In this document: positions 17,546 through 26,657 of the stretch, one piece after another
Numbering within the stretch: position 1 is the first letter of the stretch
Layout of the letters: each line of letters opens with the position of its first letter
NCBI RefSeq assembly: GCF_937884665.1
Contig: NZ_CAKZYF010000129.1
Location: 1-44,540, forward strand
From: an uncultured Allomuricauda sp.
Lineage (GTDB): Bacteria > Bacteroidota > Bacteroidia > Flavobacteriales > Flavobacteriaceae
Reading direction: 5' to 3'
Length of the DNA stretch: 44,540 nt
Program-made: the position numbers and the translations under genes
The notes under the pieces: generated by a model
The model's input: only the letters and a program-made list of their open reading frames with translations
Database searches by the model: none
Told to the model about the DNA's origin: nothing

Positions 17546-17626
17546 GCGTGTTTTTGTAGATTTTTCCCACTTATCGATTATTAGTGTCCTTTGAGGTGTA
17601 AAAAATTCTTTTTCTGACGCTTCCAC

Positions 17627-17634
17627 TAATTTTG
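17627..17634 (+). promoter_or_regulatory. candidate promoter -7 element for the OmpA-family gene
   Basis: TAATTTTG, an exact TAnnTTTG match, 26 nt before the ATG. No convincing -33 TTTG at the usual distance (one lies 33 nt upstream). Confidence 0.42.
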
Positions 17635-17660
17635 TTCACATAATCTCAAATCTTTACCTA

Positions 17661-18866
17661 ATGAAAGCGATTTCTTCAGCAGTAACCGTTTTTGCGCTTT
17701 TCTTCACAGCTGTTTTACTTGGACAGGATGTACAGCTCACTGAAAAGGACAGTATCGTAAAATCTTCTTGGATGGTTTCCCTTGGAATCAACATTGTGGA
17801 TGATTCTGGTGATGAGTTCGGGAATTTACTTGATCTACGTGATGGCTGGAACACGGTTCCATTTCCTTCCAGAGTAAGTATTGGAAGGTATTTTGACAGC
17901 GGTATTGGGCTAGAGGCCATTGGTACCTATAATCGATATAATGAAGGAAAGATTGTGGATAATATGGTCATTCCAGAAGATATTGACTATTTCGGAATTG
18001 ATTTTAGGATAAGTTACGACTTGAACCAAATTGTAGGGCAAACTGGTTTTTTTGATCCCTACGTAGGCATAGGTGCTGGGTACACAGATGCCAACAACCA
18101 AGGCAGGGGAACATATAATGCCGTGGTTGGATTTCGAACTTGGTTTTCCGATAGGGTAGGTCTCGATTTTAACTCTACGGGAAAATGGACCATGAACACC
18201 GAAAACTCAACAAACCATATCCAACATGCTGTTGGGGTAGTGTATCAATTTGATGTAAAGAAAGGTCTTTCCTTAAGGGGAGAAGAAAAATTGGAATTGT
18301 TCAAAGAGATGGAGGAAGAGCAAAAGCGGGTCCAAGACTCTATTGCTGCCAAAGAAAAGGCTGATGAAGAATCGAGGTTATTGGCAGAACGATTAAAACG
18401 GGAACAAGAAGCCGCTAAATTGGCCGAAGCCGAAAGAGCAAGAAAAGAGGCGGAGGAGCGAAGGCGCGCTGCCATCGAAAACGAAATAGAATCTTTGGGA
18501 AATGTATACTTTGCCTTGAATTCTTCGTATCTCACCGTAAATGATAAGCAACTTCTAGACAAGCTAGGACAGATTTTAAATAAGTATCCGGAACTCCGAA
18601 TCGAAGTATCTGCACATACGGATTCACGAGGAACCGAAAAGTACAACCAATGGCTTTCCGAAAGGCGCGCAGACCGCACCATTGCCTACATGGTCTCAAA
18701 AGGTATCACCCAAAACAGACTTCAAACCGAAGCGTTTGGCGAGGAAAAATTGATTAATGAGTGTACAGATACGGTTATCTGCCCCGAGCAAAAACACGCG
18801 AAAAATAGGAGATCGGAATTCAAGATTCTATCATTTGGGAGAGCTATTGATAGGGAAGCTAAATAG
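17661..18866 (+). CDS. OmpA-family outer-membrane protein
   Basis: A 401-residue outer-membrane protein. Residues 1-21 form a signal peptide. About 25-195 is a strand-rich beta-barrel region (WMVSLGINIVDDSGDEFGNLL, VVGFRTWFSDRVGLDFNS). Residues ~205-275 are a charged helix rich in Glu/Lys/Arg. About 280-395 is the OmpA/MotB peptidoglycan-binding domain, with VYFALNSSYL, IEVSAHTDSRGTEKYNQWLSERRA and NRRSEFKIL; the diaminopimelate-contacting Asp and Arg are conserved. It likely links outer membrane and cell wall. Own promoter; 3' end faces the polysaccharide locus across a 183-nt convergent gap. Confidence 0.92.
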   Translation: MKAISSAVTVFALFFTAVLLGQDVQLTEKDSIVKSSWMVSLGINIVDDSGDEFGNLLDLRDGWNTVPFPSRVSIGRYFDSGIGLEAIGTYNRYNEGKIVDNMVIPEDIDYFGIDFRISYDLNQIVGQTGFFDPYVGIGAGYTDANNQGRGTYNAVVGFRTWFSDRVGLDFNSTGKWTMNTENSTNHIQHAVGVVYQFDVKKGLSLRGEEKLELFKEMEEEQKRVQDSIAAKEKADEESRLLAERLKREQEAAKLAEAERARKEAEERRRAAIENEIESLGNVYFALNSSYLTVNDKQLLDKLGQILNKYPELRIEVSAHTDSRGTEKYNQWLSERRADRTIAYMVSKGITQNRLQTEAFGEEKLINECTDTVICPEQKHAKNRRSEFKILSFGRAIDREAK

Positions 18867-19049
18867 GAAAGCATGATTCAGGAGATTATCTCCCAAAATG
18901 TCATTGTTGGTTTTAACAACAGCAATAGAGATTACCCAATGGTATTTTTTCACGTCTTTTCAAACAGGTTATTTTTCATAAGAAGATTAATGCTATGTGT
19001 ATTTCGTGTAAAAGTTGTAGCGGTCTTGAAATTTTTTTAAATGCATGGG

Positions 19050-19853
19050 TTATAAACTCTGGATGGCAAACTCTTTTCTCAAAAACATCAAGGGCACTAA
19101 TCTATACTTTCGTAGTCTTCCATACAAAATTTGTAAAGAGCTTTTGCTTAATGGGTTTATACGGCGTTGTTTTTTTTGCATTTCTACATCATCTAGAAAA
19201 TGATTTGCGCCGTTCAACATGCTATAGATAGCAGCAGGAAATGGGAGTTGCTTCAAATATAGACTATCGGTAAACTGATGTCTTTCATGATCAAAATGGT
19301 GATTTTCACCATACATGAAGTGAATAAGCTCAGGTTTAATGATCACGCAGGAGCCACAAAGCGTGTGAAAATTCTTAAGATTTAGATACGCATATCTCTT
19401 ACCTTCTGGATAGAGATATCCTTTTTTTGAATACCATCCTGAAATTGTATCTGTCGCATTTTTATGGACAAAATCGGAGATTTTATTGCTTATACAATCG
19501 TCTGAATCCACCGTCATGATATACTTTATGCCTTTATTCTGAGCGTGTTCTACCGCAAACTTTATTTTTTTACCCTTATCTGCCTCCTTTATCCAGTGAT
19601 TGGTCCCTTCCTTGTTCAGTACAGGTGGGGCGAAATCAACTTGTAAAAACGTGACACGGGAATCTTTCATGAATTGGGTATCCGGTATTTCATGACACGC
19701 GATGATAACTTCAAAATTGGGATTCGTTTGATTACATATGGAATGAATCGTGCGATTTACCAAAATGGAAAAATACCTCCAATCAGAAGTTACTTTTTTA
19801 CTTTTTACCGGTACAACAAAGGCCAACACTATAGAATGTATTATTTTGTTCAA
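19050..19853 (-). CDS. GT-A fold glycosyltransferase (family 2-like)
   Basis: Predicted cytosolic glycosyltransferase of 267 residues. The N-terminus LAFVVPVKSKKVTSDW and the metal-binding VDSDD motif (115-119) mark a GT-A fold; GANHFLDD near residue 220 is a second acidic block. Its TTG start (19853-19851) overlaps the TGA stop of the ATP-grasp gene (TTGA), so it is translationally coupled. An internal GTG at 19829 is an alternative start. It is the last gene of the five-gene minus-strand run and marks the left edge of the polysaccharide locus. Donor and acceptor are unknown. Confidence 0.8.
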   Translation of the reverse strand: MNKIIHSIVLAFVVPVKSKKVTSDWRYFSILVNRTIHSICNQTNPNFEVIIACHEIPDTQFMKDSRVTFLQVDFAPPVLNKEGTNHWIKEADKGKKIKFAVEHAQNKGIKYIMTVDSDDCISNKISDFVHKNATDTISGWYSKKGYLYPEGKRYAYLNLKNFHTLCGSCVIIKPELIHFMYGENHHFDHERHQFTDSLYLKQLPFPAAIYSMLNGANHFLDDVEMQKKQRRINPLSKSSLQILYGRLRKYRLVPLMFLRKEFAIQSL

Positions 19854-21124
19854 TAGTCATTCTCTACGAAAGGCTCCAACCATTGCAATATCATGTTATC
19901 ACCATTTACATCTAAAACCTTCAAGGTCGTTTTGACCATCTTGATTTTATCATTTATTTCTCCAATGGAGTCTGCAACTACATAGATTCGTGCAAAAACC
20001 TGTCTTTCGGTCCCTAACCACTCTTCTTTTACTGTATCTCCCTTTCTAAAACGCTCAAGAACAAAAATTACATCGCTGTCGGCCTTTATTTTATCCAACC
20101 CTTGAACATTATCAATTCGACCCGCAGTCAACAATACCCAAATAGTACAAGCGTTCTTTCCTTTAAAATTGAGATCGTTCCTTTCCTGAAAATCATTTTC
20201 TCCAAAAACTCCGGTGAATGCATAATTTAACAGCATTTTTCTGTGATCAAAACCATTAATATGTGCAATGTGGATATGGGGTGCCTCACCTTGCAATCGA
20301 AATCCAGGATCATACGCAAAGAACGTGTTGTTCTCTACAAAAAATTGAATATTTAAGATTCCATCGCGTATTTTGAGTCCTTTAAAAAGTTCACATAGTT
20401 TTGGGTGTACATTTGTTACGAACAATTTTGAGTACTTGGATGGATATACTGCGCCGATACATACTGGGCTAGAATCACCCTGTTTTTTTGTAGTGATACG
20501 ATCCGATATAGCCGAGATATAAGGTACCCCATTTCGGAAAGTATAATAGGCTGCCATATCGTCGCAGTCCATGTATTTCTCTACAAGAACAATTCCTTTC
20601 TTGGAAAACTTTATGGCCGTTTTTACTGAATCTTGGTAATCTTCGTCATCCCTACAGATTTTCATTCCTACACCGCCGCCGCTATCCACTGGCTTTATCA
20701 TAAGCGGATAATCAAGGTTCTTTGGTTTTTTGATTGCTGAGCTACCATTTAAATAAATCCCTGGTATATCCTGAATTTGATATTGTGCACAGTATTTTTT
20801 AAAACCATCCTTACTGCTAAAGGCTTCAATAGCTTCTTTGGTGGCGTAGCTATGTACATTGAGTTTTTCGCAAATCTCCCTGTACGGTTTGACCAATATA
20901 TCCGCAACACCTACCAATACGGCCTTTACATTGTTTTTCTTAGCGAATCCTACAATACCTTCTACGTCAAAACCATCCATGTCCTGGGTTTCCGGGGCAT
21001 TTTTTTTGGCCGGGGCATTTGGGTTTGGGTCTATTACTATGGTATAGAGTCCCATTTTGTTCGCCACATCTACGAGAGCAGCTGTTTCAGGATTACCTCC
21101 GAGGATTATTATTTTTTTTGTCAT
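19850..21124 (-). CDS. ATP-grasp domain ligase (CarB-like)
   Basis: Predicted ATP-dependent carboxylate-amine ligase of 424 residues. N-terminal Rossmann-like domain (MTKKIIILGGNPETAALVDVA), central ATP-grasp fold with MIKPVDSGGGVGM as the nucleotide loop, VLVEKYMDCDDMAAYY, and metal/phosphate-site residues around ILNIQFFVENNTFFAYDPGFRLQG. Enzymes of this type form amide or peptide bonds via an acyl phosphate. Coupled by a 4-nt overlap to the downstream GT and 64 nt from the upstream GT2, it probably modifies a sugar or polysaccharide. Exact substrate unknown; an amino-acid or amide linkage to a uronic acid is one possibility. Confidence 0.85.
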   Translation of the reverse strand: MTKKIIILGGNPETAALVDVANKMGLYTIVIDPNPNAPAKKNAPETQDMDGFDVEGIVGFAKKNNVKAVLVGVADILVKPYREICEKLNVHSYATKEAIEAFSSKDGFKKYCAQYQIQDIPGIYLNGSSAIKKPKNLDYPLMIKPVDSGGGVGMKICRDDEDYQDSVKTAIKFSKKGIVLVEKYMDCDDMAAYYTFRNGVPYISAISDRITTKKQGDSSPVCIGAVYPSKYSKLFVTNVHPKLCELFKGLKIRDGILNIQFFVENNTFFAYDPGFRLQGEAPHIHIAHINGFDHRKMLLNYAFTGVFGENDFQERNDLNFKGKNACTIWVLLTAGRIDNVQGLDKIKADSDVIFVLERFRKGDTVKEEWLGTERQVFARIYVVADSIGEINDKIKMVKTTLKVLDVNGDNMILQWLEPFVENDY

Positions 21125-21188
21125 AAGCTTTATTGATTAAATGGTGTTGACAATGGAATTTTGGTATAGCGGTACTTTAAAGTGGTTT

Positions 21189-22421
21189 TTATTCTAGAGT
21201 ATAACTAAAATCCTTTTTAAAGCCCAGCTTTAATAACAGATTACCGATTTCCGCCTCATCGGTGTTTATTTGAACAATCTTTTGCTCATTAATTCCCATA
21301 AGTCCAAGCTCGTTCTTAATTGAACTATACGTGGTCGGGTTGATTGTGGCTATTATCAAATGGTCGAATTCTTCATTTTTGATTGAACTAAGCGGCCTCA
21401 CCTTATTTCCTCCTACATTTAGGTCATGAAAATCAACATCTATCCACCTTACAATTTTTAGAAAATTGGTCTTTGTATTTGTGGATAGGATATGCTGTCC
21501 GAAGGATCCAGAACTGTAGACTACAATTTTGGCATTCCTTTTTACATTCAAAAAGGGGTTAAATATAATATCTCCTTTCTTGTTTAGTACCAGACCGCCG
21601 GACCTCACCAGAATTTGGGAATATAAGTAATTGGTTATCTGTTTATTCAAATTTTTTTCGGGCAATATCTCTCCTAGCTTCGTTTTCAGAAAGTTGGTCA
21701 ATAATCCCAACCTGTAGTATTCTTTACTTTGGTTTTCAATGGATTTTACTATAGAATCGTGTCTTTGCCTATAGTAATACAGAGGAATCCTACTTACGAC
21801 AAGGTTTTTTGCGAGACATAGATAAGAGTATGTAATTGCTGCATCTTCTCCCATAATTATTTCGTTGGGAATATCAAACAGTATTCTAGACAGTAGTTCT
21901 TTTTTAAAAAGCTTGTTCCAAACGTACGTGGAAATACCATGTTCACAAAAGTTTCCATTAAAGATTGCCTTAGGAAGTATGGTTCTTTTTATGTCCTGCT
22001 CATCATAAATTCCCGTCGATTTGGGTTTAATGGTTTCTATTTTTCCATCAAATTCCCTAAAATGTCCAGTGACCACTAAATCTGATGAATTTGCCTCCGC
22101 AAGTTTTACCAAAATATCAAGGTAGTATCTATCTACCCAGTCATCACCATCTACAAAAGAAATATATTTTCCAGATGCCGCTTTGAGACCCGCCTTTCTC
22201 GCACTCAGCAGTCCACCATTTTCTTTGTGGACAACTTTGATTCTCGAATCCATTTCTGCAAAGTCATCACAAATTTGTGAACATCTGTCGGGACTTCCAT
22301 CATTTACCAAAATCAATTCAAATTTGGAAAATGTTTGCTGTAAAAGACTTTCCACACATTTTGGCAGGTAAGCCTCTATTTTATAAATAGGAACAATAAC
22401 ACTAATTTCAACTGTACCCAT
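21189..22421 (-). CDS. family 2 glycosyltransferase with extra C-terminal Rossmann-like domain
   Basis: Residues 1-230 are a typical GT2 catalytic domain: SVIVPIYKIEAYLPKCVESL, LVNDGSPDRC, FVDGDDW (Asp-X-Asp 91-94), and GED at 191-193. A linker (230-295) follows. Residues ~295-400 look like a small nucleotide-binding alpha/beta domain (AKIVVYSSGSFGQHI, WIDVDF, DHLIIATINPTTYSSI), as in PglD-N-like or CoA-binding-like folds. The total of 410 residues is longer than a plain GT2. Gaps are 4 nt to the upstream SMP-30 gene and 64 nt to the ATP-grasp gene, consistent with one operon. Sugar specificity unknown. Confidence 0.86.
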   Translation of the reverse strand: MGTVEISVIVPIYKIEAYLPKCVESLLQQTFSKFELILVNDGSPDRCSQICDDFAEMDSRIKVVHKENGGLLSARKAGLKAASGKYISFVDGDDWVDRYYLDILVKLAEANSSDLVVTGHFREFDGKIETIKPKSTGIYDEQDIKRTILPKAIFNGNFCEHGISTYVWNKLFKKELLSRILFDIPNEIIMGEDAAITYSYLCLAKNLVVSRIPLYYYRQRHDSIVKSIENQSKEYYRLGLLTNFLKTKLGEILPEKNLNKQITNYLYSQILVRSGGLVLNKKGDIIFNPFLNVKRNAKIVVYSSGSFGQHILSTNTKTNFLKIVRWIDVDFHDLNVGGNKVRPLSSIKNEEFDHLIIATINPTTYSSIKNELGLMGINEQKIVQINTDEAEIGNLLLKLGFKKDFSYTLE

Positions 22422-22425
22422 GAGT

Positions 22426-23244
22426 TCAAACTTTGTTTAATTCTAAATAATAAAGTGCACCTCCGTAAATACCCTCTTCAGTTTCTGATTTAGCCGTTGT
22501 TATGAACAGGTTTCCTTTATCGTCCAAACAGCATGAGGTTACGTTGGTACATGGAAGCGTTTTTTCTTCAATCTTTTTGCCAGCTACAGGGTTCCACCTC
22601 GAAACTTTCCCTCCTCCCCATTCAGCAATCCAAAGCATTCCTTCCTCATCCATACACATGCCGTCAGGACTTCCTATTTCTTTTAGTTCAATTACGTAAG
22701 AATCAAATACGGTTTCGCCGCTTTTTAAATCGTAGTTGTACTTAGCTACCTTTTGTGTAGGCGTATCAATGAAGTAAAGGATAGATTCATCCTTTGAGAA
22801 TGCCAACCCGTTAGAAATAGTAGTTCTTTCTATTATAGATTTATGTTGCCCGTTGAAATAAGAAAAAACGGTACCTAATTTTTCCACAACCTGGGGATAT
22901 CCCATAGTTCCAACTAAAAACCTTCCTTTAGAATCCTGTATTCCGTCATTGAATCGAACCGAATTCCCAATATCAATTTGATACACGAATTGTTTTTGTA
23001 AGGTGTTAAAATCAATACTAAAAAATCCATTTTTAGATGCGGCCACTACCCTTTTTTTACCTGTAATAAAGACACATCCCACCGGAGAATCCAGTTGAAC
23101 ACTGGATATTTCTTTGGAGGAAGGGTTAAGGCAATAGACCAACCCCTCTAAAATGGAAACAAAATAAAGTAAGTGGTGGGTAGGGTCAAAAACGGGGCCT
23201 TCTAAAAGTTCGGAATTGGAGTGAAAAACCAATATGGGCTTCAT
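22426..23244 (-). CDS. SMP-30/gluconolactonase-like beta-propeller protein
   Basis: A 272-residue six-bladed propeller of the SMP-30/gluconolactonase/LRE family, which hydrolyses sugar lactones using a divalent metal. Family landmarks: LLEGPVFD (metal-binding Glu), VRFNDGIQDSKGRFLVGTMG (Asn/Asp), TISNGLAFSKDESILYFIDT (Asn), and SPDGMCMDEEGMLWIAEWGGG (catalytic Asp). No signal peptide, so it is cytosolic. It sits 9 nt after the SDR and 4 nt before the GT2. In a polysaccharide locus it may act with the SDR in sugar oxidation/lactone opening; this pairing is inference. Confidence 0.85.
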   Translation of the reverse strand: MKPILVFHSNSELLEGPVFDPTHHLLYFVSILEGLVYCLNPSSKEISSVQLDSPVGCVFITGKKRVVAASKNGFFSIDFNTLQKQFVYQIDIGNSVRFNDGIQDSKGRFLVGTMGYPQVVEKLGTVFSYFNGQHKSIIERTTISNGLAFSKDESILYFIDTPTQKVAKYNYDLKSGETVFDSYVIELKEIGSPDGMCMDEEGMLWIAEWGGGKVSRWNPVAGKKIEEKTLPCTNVTSCCLDDKGNLFITTAKSETEEGIYGGALYYLELNKV

Positions 23245-23253
23245 AAAAATCCT

Positions 23254-24003
23254 TTAAATAAATTCACCACCGGTTACCCGTATTAGTGAACCAGTTGTCA
23301 TAGCTGAATCATCTGATATCAAATGCATTACCGCAGGTATAGGATCAATGTTGGTGAGCATCCTGCCCATGGGTATTACTTTTGCAGCTTCTCTTTTCAA
23401 TTCTTCTTCACCAACTCCTTCCTTAGCTCTTAATTGAACTTCTCCTTCCGTACTGGTCCATCCCATTACTAGATAATTTGACCGTATTCCAAACTTGGCA
23501 TAATGATGTGCAATGTGGGTTGATAAGGTATACAAAGAACCTTTGGTCAGTGCATAAGCTGTTCTGTCCATCTGCCCATAATCCATGTGGGCGGAACCAA
23601 AAAAGACTATGGATCCCGACCCGTTTGATTTCATGGATTTTAAGACGTGTTTCAATAAAAAAAAAGGTGCTTTGAGATTCACATTAAATACACTATCATA
23701 AAGTTCTTCTTCGGTATCTAGTATTGATGCAACCGGGGTCACACCGGCGTATAACACCAATGCATCTATCGTTTGAAATCTCTTTACCGTCTCTAAATAG
23801 AAATTCTCAATTTCTTTAACCCCATTATTTAAATCTAGAGCATGAAAATACAATCGGCTTTTAGATTTATTAGATTGAATAATCTCATTTCCGATCTCTG
23901 TACTTCTTCCTGAGAAAGAAACGTGATATCCTGTATTGATGCAGGATTTCAGAATCTCTCTACCAACCCCTTTGGTTCCGCCCAAAATCATAACAGTTTT
24001 CAT
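23254..24003 (-). CDS. short-chain dehydrogenase/reductase
   Basis: Classical SDR of 249 residues. Motifs in order: cofactor loop GGTKGVGRE (8-16), DLNNG, LYAGV (NNAG equivalent), catalytic Ser in FFGSAHMDYGQ, YALTK (Tyr-X3-Lys), and a closing MTTGSLIRVTGGEFI. First gene of a minus-strand run with SMP-30, GT2, ATP-grasp and GT genes and preceded by an exact -7 promoter element. The substrate is unknown; the lactonase neighbour suggests oxidation of a sugar or polyol. Confidence 0.9.
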   Translation of the reverse strand: MKTVMILGGTKGVGREILKSCINTGYHVSFSGRSTEIGNEIIQSNKSKSRLYFHALDLNNGVKEIENFYLETVKRFQTIDALVLYAGVTPVASILDTEEELYDSVFNVNLKAPFFLLKHVLKSMKSNGSGSIVFFGSAHMDYGQMDRTAYALTKGSLYTLSTHIAHHYAKFGIRSNYLVMGWTSTEGEVQLRAKEGVGEEELKREAAKVIPMGRMLTNIDPIPAVMHLISDDSAMTTGSLIRVTGGEFI

Positions 24004-24381
24004 GGATTTCTAGAATTTTCTGTAAAGTTGGATTTTTTCTTTACGCAAAACTATGTATTTATTTAGAAGAATTTTTTTTTCATCTACCTAGGGATACAAT
24101 AATCGATTAAACGGATTTTAAAGAACTTTTTTAAGCGTAGGTGTCATCGATTAGTTGTTGAATGATTCATGCAAAACGTTAAGATATCCAGAATATTTAC
24201 AGAATACCGAAAATTTTTATGACAGCAGCATATTATTTTCAATTTTGTTGATAAATATGGGTGTATTGTTGGATTTCTATGTGAGAAGAGTAAAAATTGA
24301 ATTTTTAACTTGAACCATCTTTTTCTGTAGAAATAGAATTGTCCTTCAATCTAAATATTTGATGTTACCGAACCAACATGT
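24004..24381. other. 378-nt divergent intergenic region
   Basis: AT-rich spacer between the SDR (minus) and the first HAD gene (plus). It contains the SDR -7 element (24046-24053) and a poly-T/A run. For the plus-strand HAD gene only weak promoter-like matches are visible (e.g. TTTG at 24244 with TATTGTTG at 24264-24271). No RNA gene, repeat or short credible coding frame was recognised. Confidence 0.6.
24046..24053 (-). promoter_or_regulatory. candidate promoter -7 element for the SDR operon
   Basis: On the minus strand this reads TAGTTTTG, an exact TAnnTTTG match 42 nt before the SDR ATG. The -33 position shows no clear TTTG. Confidence 0.42.
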
Positions 24382-26526
24382 ATGGGACTTGAACTCAATT
24401 TCCTAAAAACAGATGTTTTTGTAGGGGAAGATGAATCCATCGACCTTTCTTCACTTCACCAGGCAGGTTCCGCAAAAACAAGACCCGTTGTTTTCTGCGA
24501 TTTCTTCGACACAGTAGTCCATAGGAAGGTACATCCTAACTATGTGGTTCGAATTTGGGCGAAAATTATGATTCGCGAACTGGGACTGGAAATTTCGATA
24601 GATGAGCTCTATTTTATACGAAAAGAAGCGGAGCGGTATCTGATGAAAAAGTATGGAAGACATTACGTTGAAATTTCTTATGATGAACAAATAGAAGAGA
24701 TTTATAATCGATTGGTATGCAATAATGTAATTGAGAACATATCAAAACATACATTTTCAGAAAACTTCAAGCAATCGGAATTTTCATCGGAGATTCGGGT
24801 ACAGTATATCAATAAAAAAACTTTAAAGGCACTATACAAGCTTAAAAAAGAAGGATATCAAATATTTTGTGTCTCAGATTTTTACACATCCACAGAATTG
24901 GTAGAAAAATTCATTTCGCACCATGGATTTGCAGCGGTTTATGATGGTGTTTTTGTTTCATCCGATGTTGGTGCCAGCAAACATTCAGGTAGTCTTTATA
25001 AGAATCTATTGGAACAACTCGGAGTTGAGCCCTCTGAAGTTGTCATGATCGGGGATAACAAAAAAAGCGATGTCCTAAATGCACGGAAAGCAGGCATCCA
25101 TGCTATTCATTGGGTCAGTAAAAAGCAGATAAGGAAAAGAAAATTGAGGGTCTTTGGTAACGATCGTAGTCGGTATCGAAAGGTTTTAAAAAACTTGTAC
25201 AAAAGTTGCAACTCGTCTTCAGCGCCTCCAAACAGTGATTATATCCTATTTTATACGGTCTTTATAGAGCGCCTGTATGCCATAGCTAAAAGGGATAGTG
25301 TGAAAAACCTGTTCTTTTTGTCTCGAGAGGGACTTTATTTAAAAAAACTCTTTGACCATTATCAAAAACATATAGGCACGGACATAGAAGATAGAATACA
25401 TACGCATTATTTTAGGATATCTAGACAGGCTTCCTTACTGATTAGTCTCAAAACTTTGGATGCCGAAACGTTTCCCTTTTTAAGGAAAAAATATCCTAAT
25501 TTGTCCTTAGTGTCCTTTCTAAAAAATTTCAACTTTTCAGAAAGTCTTGTCCATGAGATTATAACTGAACTGGGACTTTTAAAAGAGAGTGATTTGGTGA
25601 TCAATAGTTTTCTTGATTCCGATATTTTTAAAGCGCTAAAAAGAAACCGGTCGTTCATCGATAATTACATTAACCTTCGCATTGAACAAAAAAAAGCCTT
25701 TCAGGCTTATTTGGAATCTTTTGGTGTTAACATTTTATCGGAAGGAATGCATTTGGTGGATATAGGTTGGGGAGGTACTGTTCAGGAAACCCTGTTCAAT
25801 TATTTTGAAGAGCGGATACCTATTTTGGGTTATTACCTTGGGTTGAGGGAAGTATATGATATTAAAAAGAATACAAAAAGGTTTGGACTGAATTTTAGAA
25901 TTTATCCTTATCCAACGTATTCCGATAATATTCTTATGGCTAATTACGAATTGAACGAGCAGTTACTTTCATCTCCTCATGGAAGTGTGATATCCTATAA
26001 GACCAAAAGTCAAAATAAAAGTTTCACGGTCGAAAGTCACGACGAAGTGGAGCAGAGGGTTTTTCATGACTACATTTCCCATATACAGGATTTTATGTTT
26101 GAAAAGTTTAAAGAAATTTTAAATCATTGCGATACCATCTGCTATACCGATGAGATGGTTCAACAGGAAATGACAAATTATGCCTTAAGGATTGGGCTGT
26201 TTGCCAGAAAAGCCAATATTGAGAGCAGTATTAATATACACGAGGGATTTTTCACTAACGTGGGCAATTTTGATCGCGGACTGAAACTGGGTGTAAGTAT
26301 TCCAAAAAGCAGACAAGTAAGTTATTTGAAGACTTTTATAGTGAGTCCTGAAAAAGTCTATAAGGTGTTATTGCGGATAAAACCACTTTTGTATTTGAAA
26401 AATAGATATTATTTGGCATATTTCATACCTACACGTCCAATATTTATTTACTTCAAGCTGAATTATTTTATTAAAAATCGATTTTTAAAACGATTTTTCC
26501 ATCTGCGTTACTCATACTTAAAGTAA
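24382..26526 (+). CDS. HAD-superfamily protein with large C-terminal domain (COG5610-like)
   Basis: A 714-residue two-domain protein. Residues ~35-255 form an HAD domain with all four motifs: DFFDT (Asp40/Asp43), VSDFY (Ser165-Asp166), Lys200 and MIGDNKKSD (Asp225/Asp230), so phosphatase or phosphotransferase activity is plausible. Residues ~280-714 form a second domain of unknown function with FFLSREGLYLKKLFDHY (311-327), THYFRISRQ (341-349), VDIGWGGTVQ (459-468), ILGYYLGLREV and NILMANYELNEQLL. Such proteins occur in polysaccharide loci. It is convergent with a paralogue at 26658. No signal peptide or membrane segment. Role in glycan synthesis is inferred from location. Confidence 0.82.
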   Translation: MGLELNFLKTDVFVGEDESIDLSSLHQAGSAKTRPVVFCDFFDTVVHRKVHPNYVVRIWAKIMIRELGLEISIDELYFIRKEAERYLMKKYGRHYVEISYDEQIEEIYNRLVCNNVIENISKHTFSENFKQSEFSSEIRVQYINKKTLKALYKLKKEGYQIFCVSDFYTSTELVEKFISHHGFAAVYDGVFVSSDVGASKHSGSLYKNLLEQLGVEPSEVVMIGDNKKSDVLNARKAGIHAIHWVSKKQIRKRKLRVFGNDRSRYRKVLKNLYKSCNSSSAPPNSDYILFYTVFIERLYAIAKRDSVKNLFFLSREGLYLKKLFDHYQKHIGTDIEDRIHTHYFRISRQASLLISLKTLDAETFPFLRKKYPNLSLVSFLKNFNFSESLVHEIITELGLLKESDLVINSFLDSDIFKALKRNRSFIDNYINLRIEQKKAFQAYLESFGVNILSEGMHLVDIGWGGTVQETLFNYFEERIPILGYYLGLREVYDIKKNTKRFGLNFRIYPYPTYSDNILMANYELNEQLLSSPHGSVISYKTKSQNKSFTVESHDEVEQRVFHDYISHIQDFMFEKFKEILNHCDTICYTDEMVQQEMTNYALRIGLFARKANIESSINIHEGFFTNVGNFDRGLKLGVSIPKSRQVSYLKTFIVSPEKVYKVLLRIKPLLYLKNRYYLAYFIPTRPIFIYFKLNYFIKNRFLKRFFHLRYSYLK

Positions 26527-26657
26527 TAAGAACTCATATAATGGAACTATTCAACCGGATTTAACTGTTCCAAAACCCAAACTCGGTACTTTTCATTCGA
26601 TGTTAAACATCAGGATTTTTATTGAATTTTAAAATGGCTGCACATGGGAGTGGTATA

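Noticed and set aside
18881..18894. Inverted repeat GGAGAT/ATCTCC downstream of the OmpA-family gene as a terminator
   Set aside because: Loop of a single base and no T-run; too weak to call, although a terminator would be expected in this convergent gap.
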